Assembly (NCBI GenBank): GCA_003615045.1
Contig: ML014152.1
Coordinates: forward strand, 62,001-126,000
DNA: 64,000 nt
Reading direction: 5' to 3'
Origin: Caulochytrium protostelioides
Lineage: Eukaryota; Chytridiomycota; Caulochytriomycetes; Caulochytriales; Caulochytriaceae
Shown here: positions 61,972 through 64,000 of the stretch, piece by piece
How positions within the stretch are numbered: position 1 is the first letter of the stretch
Layout: each line of letters begins with the position of its first letter
Position numbers and translations under genes: made by a program
The notes under the pieces: model-generated
The model's database searches: none
What the model saw: only the letters and a program-made list of their open reading frames with translations
What the model was told of the DNA's origin: nothing

Positions 61972-62630
61972 GGTGGCGGGCCCCGCACGAACGCGGCGGC
62001 GGCGGCCTCGTCAGGAATGAAACACAGGGGCGGCGGCACAGGAGCCGTCGCGCGAGCGAGAACAAGGGGTCCAGTCCGCCGTGGCGACACGGTGCTGGGG
62101 TCGCGCGACGCGACGCGACGCCAGCCGTCTGATAACCGCTCGGTCATCACCGCCGCTGGACCGCGTCCTGGCGGGTCGTCCGCGCAGAGCCGGGCAAGGA
62201 CGCGTCGACCCAGCGATCGGATCATGATCCTGGCATGGCCGTTGTAACCGACGATGCCGCTGCCTGAGGCCGGTCGCTGCCGTCTCCGCCATCACCACCA
62301 CCACCACCACCACCACCGCTGCTGCTGCTACTGCTGCTCGAAGGGTCGGGACCCTGGCTGCGCGTGCGGCGTGCTGCGGCGGTGTCCGAGGCGTGCTGCG
62401 CGCCCACCGCGCCGCGCCCCGACCCGCCTGCCTCATCCGCTATATAGGGCGGGAACGCGGGCCGGCGGCGTCCGCCCCCAGGGGTCGCCGATCCTCCGCT
62501 TCCACTGGCTCGAGCGACCGCTGGCACGAGCGCGCCATGCGGACCGCGACGGCGGCCTCCCGGACGCGCTGGTCGGCCCATCGCTATCTATCGTGATAGA
62601 AGAACAAAGGCTCGACATTGGGGTTCAGAG
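61972..62630. other. Intergenic: INTS3 promoter and UNC50 3' flank
   Basis: Holds the mixed CAC/GCT microsatellite at 62289-62339 and a TATATAG element at 62441-62447 that could serve INTS3. No gene recognised. Confidence 0.5.
62289..62339. repeat. (CAC)n-(GCT)n compound microsatellite
   Basis: About nine CAC triplets followed by about seven GCT triplets with one A interruption. Confidence 0.9.
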
Positions 62631-63566
62631 TCAATAAGGAATGGCGTAGCCGCAGAGGGTCGCCAGCAGCCAGAGGACGCCGAAGGCGCCCATCGGGTAG
62701 ACGAGCAGGACGTGCGCGCGGCGCACAAACGGCAGGGTCGAGTAGCCGAGAAACGTCATGTAGACATAGTAGCTCGCGGCGACCAGCAGCAGCGTGTTGT
62801 TGCCGAGGAGGCACCACCAACGCGCGCACGCGAGCCACGAGGCCAGCAGCAGCCGGGTGGTGTCGAGCACGAGGAACACGGGCACCGCGGCGTTGCAGTG
62901 CACATCGAACGCATACGCCCACTCCACGGTCTGGTCGGTCGTGTGCAGCAGCGAGCTGGCGACGAGCCAGTGGTTGGCCATGGCCCACGTGGCCGTCGCC
63001 ATCACGACGCCCACGAGCAGGAAGTCCACAAGGACGTGCCTCACGGCGCCCTGGAGCGTCGCGACGAGCCCGACGCCGCCGAAGAGCCCGCGCAGCAGGC
63101 CCAGAACGGCGACGCCCGCCGTGGCCAGCACGACGAACGCGGGGTCGTCGCGCGCCCACTGGTTCTTGGTCTGCTTGTGGTGCGCGATCGTCCGGTACAC
63201 GCGCCGCGGCGCCACCAGCAGGCCGCGCAGGTGCCACCACGCGGCCTCGAAGTCCATCTGCGAGCGCCGCGTCAGCCGCCGCAGGTAGTGTGTGAGCGCG
63301 CGCACGTGCGCCCGGAACGTCGGCGGCGCGCCGGGGCCTGTGGTGCGGCGCGACGCCGCTGCCGCGGCCGCGGCCGGGCCCACGTGGTAGGGCGACCGCG
63401 ACGGCATCGGGCTCATCCCGAACGCCGCGATGGGGTGCGCGCCGCCGAGGCCTGCGGCGCCGGCGGCGGGCCCGGCGCCGGCGCCGGCGGGCCCGTGGGG
63501 CTCGTGGCCATGGGTGCTCACGGGCGTATAAGCGGCGCCGGCGGCCGAGCGATCAAAGAACGCCAT
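62631..63566 (-). CDS. UNC50: UNC-50/GMH1 family Golgi membrane protein
   Basis: 311 codons, ATG 63566 to TGA 62631, single exon. After a Gly/Ala/Pro-rich N-tail of about 85 residues the family core begins: LRRLTRRSQMDFEAAWWHLRGLL, PRRVYRTIAHHKQTKNQWARDDPAF, then hydrophobic helices (FVVLATAGVAVLGLLRGLF; LVDFLLVGVVMATATWAMA), the diagnostic VEWAYAFDVHCNAAVPVF, a further helix pair, LLVAASYYVYMTFLGYSTLPF and a final helix ending GYAIPY. Five to six membrane segments are expected. UNC-50 proteins sit in the Golgi/ER; yeast Gmh1 interacts with Arf-GEFs Gea1/Gea2, and animal UNC-50 is needed for trafficking of nicotinic receptors. The core is very well conserved, so identity is secure. Confidence 0.95.
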   Translation of the reverse strand: MAFFDRSAAGAAYTPVSTHGHEPHGPAGAGAGPAAGAAGLGGAHPIAAFGMSPMPSRSPYHVGPAAAAAAASRRTTGPGAPPTFRAHVRALTHYLRRLTRRSQMDFEAAWWHLRGLLVAPRRVYRTIAHHKQTKNQWARDDPAFVVLATAGVAVLGLLRGLFGGVGLVATLQGAVRHVLVDFLLVGVVMATATWAMANHWLVASSLLHTTDQTVEWAYAFDVHCNAAVPVFLVLDTTRLLLASWLACARWWCLLGNNTLLLVAASYYVYMTFLGYSTLPFVRRAHVLLVYPMGAFGVLWLLATLCGYAIPY

Positions 63567-63799
63567 CGGCGGTCACGTCTGCGGGTGCGGACGTGCACGA
63601 GAGGCGCGAAAGGCGAGGCGGTCAACAGGACGTCGAGCGGACACGAGCTTCAGCGGACGAGCATGCGCACCGATGGCCAGGATCACGCGGCGCGGGTCAG
63701 CAGCGCGGGAGAAGGACGGCGGTGGCGGTAGATGACCCCAGCGAAGCGGCGGCTGGCCCGAGCGGACGATCCCAGCGGCGGCGGCGGGCGGCGGCGGCG

Positions 63800-63840
<41 letters not shown>

Positions 63841-64000
63841 CGGCGGCGACGGCGGCCGCCAGATGTGACACGATCGCCTTTCAGGTTCACCGGCGCCTGT
63901 GAGGTTCACCGCGGCGCGGCGGCGTCCCGCCCTCGCCGCGGCCCGAGCGCCGCCCAGCCGTGCCGAAGATGTGGCGCAGCACGCGGCGTCGCGCCGGGCC
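63567..64000. other. Right end: UNC50 promoter and GGC repeat
   Basis: A long impure (GGC)n run occupies 63775-63856. In the last 125 bp the minus strand has an open frame from the edge to a TGA near 63887 that might be the end of the next gene, and the plus strand has an ATG at 63969 followed by an Arg-rich start; neither can be judged. Confidence 0.4.
63775..63856. repeat. Impure (GGC)n microsatellite
   Basis: About 80 bp of GGC triplets with a few G insertions and GAC changes, 210 bp upstream of the UNC50 ATG. Confidence 0.9.

Noticed and set aside
63860-64000. Possible ends or starts of a further gene at the right edge
   Set aside because: About 125 bp of GC-rich sequence on either strand is not enough to support a call.

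Overview
The window looks like nuclear DNA of a GC-rich, intron-poor early-diverging fungus (chytrid grade), most likely a zoosporic or related lineage outside Dikarya. Reasons: coding regions have a very strong G/C preference at third codon positions; nearly all genes are single long exons; Prp8 carries the classic fungal intein at its a-site; KTI12, GMH1/UNC50-type, cytochrome c peroxidase and eL15 genes are fungal-like; yet an Integrator subunit (INTS3), normally missing from ascomycete and basidiomycete model fungi, is present. Species identity is inference; a GC-rich chytrid such as Caulochytrium would fit but this is not demonstrated.

Layout. 1-9.9 kb: 5' part of UTP13 (minus, cut by the window edge), MCCC2 (minus) and a cytosolic HSP70 (minus) whose promoter shows a TATA box and a probable 5'-UTR intron. 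9.9-18.5 kb: the spliceosomal RNA-binding protein CWC2 (plus), an unrecognised multi-pass membrane protein (plus), cytochrome c peroxidase (minus) and a membrane-anchored GH26-like glycosidase (minus). 18.5-27.5 kb: about 9 kb with no recognisable gene, holding microsatellites, three TATATA boxes and a lower-GC island. 27.5-37.4 kb: a gamma-glutamylcyclotransferase-like protein (plus), a large cysteine-rich single-pass membrane protein (minus) and an HSL-type alpha/beta hydrolase (minus). 38.6-48.9 kb: PRP8 (minus), a 3420-residue precursor containing three in-frame inteins. 49.9-52.9 kb: a second HSL-type hydrolase and KTI12 (both minus). 53.2-55.4 kb: a less GC-rich pocket with tRNA-Ser(GCU) and a small hypothetical ORF. 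55.7-63.6 kb: RPL15 (minus, split by a 705-nt intron after a 7-nt first coding exon), INTS3 (minus) and UNC50/GMH1 (minus). The last 430 bases are mostly repeat.

Most genes are housekeeping and not in any operon-like relation. The thematic link is RNA processing: CWC2 and PRP8 sit next to each other in the spliceosome active site, UTP13 works in the SSU processome, INTS3 in snRNA/nascent-transcript cleavage, KTI12 in Elongator-dependent tRNA modification. The highlight is PRP8: three separate protein-splicing events are needed to make the spliceosome's core scaffold. One mini-intein sits at the well-known WEKA/SGFEES site. Two larger, mutually related inteins with decayed LAGLIDADG endonuclease domains sit in the endonuclease-like domain and exactly in the beta-hairpin of the RNase H-like domain.
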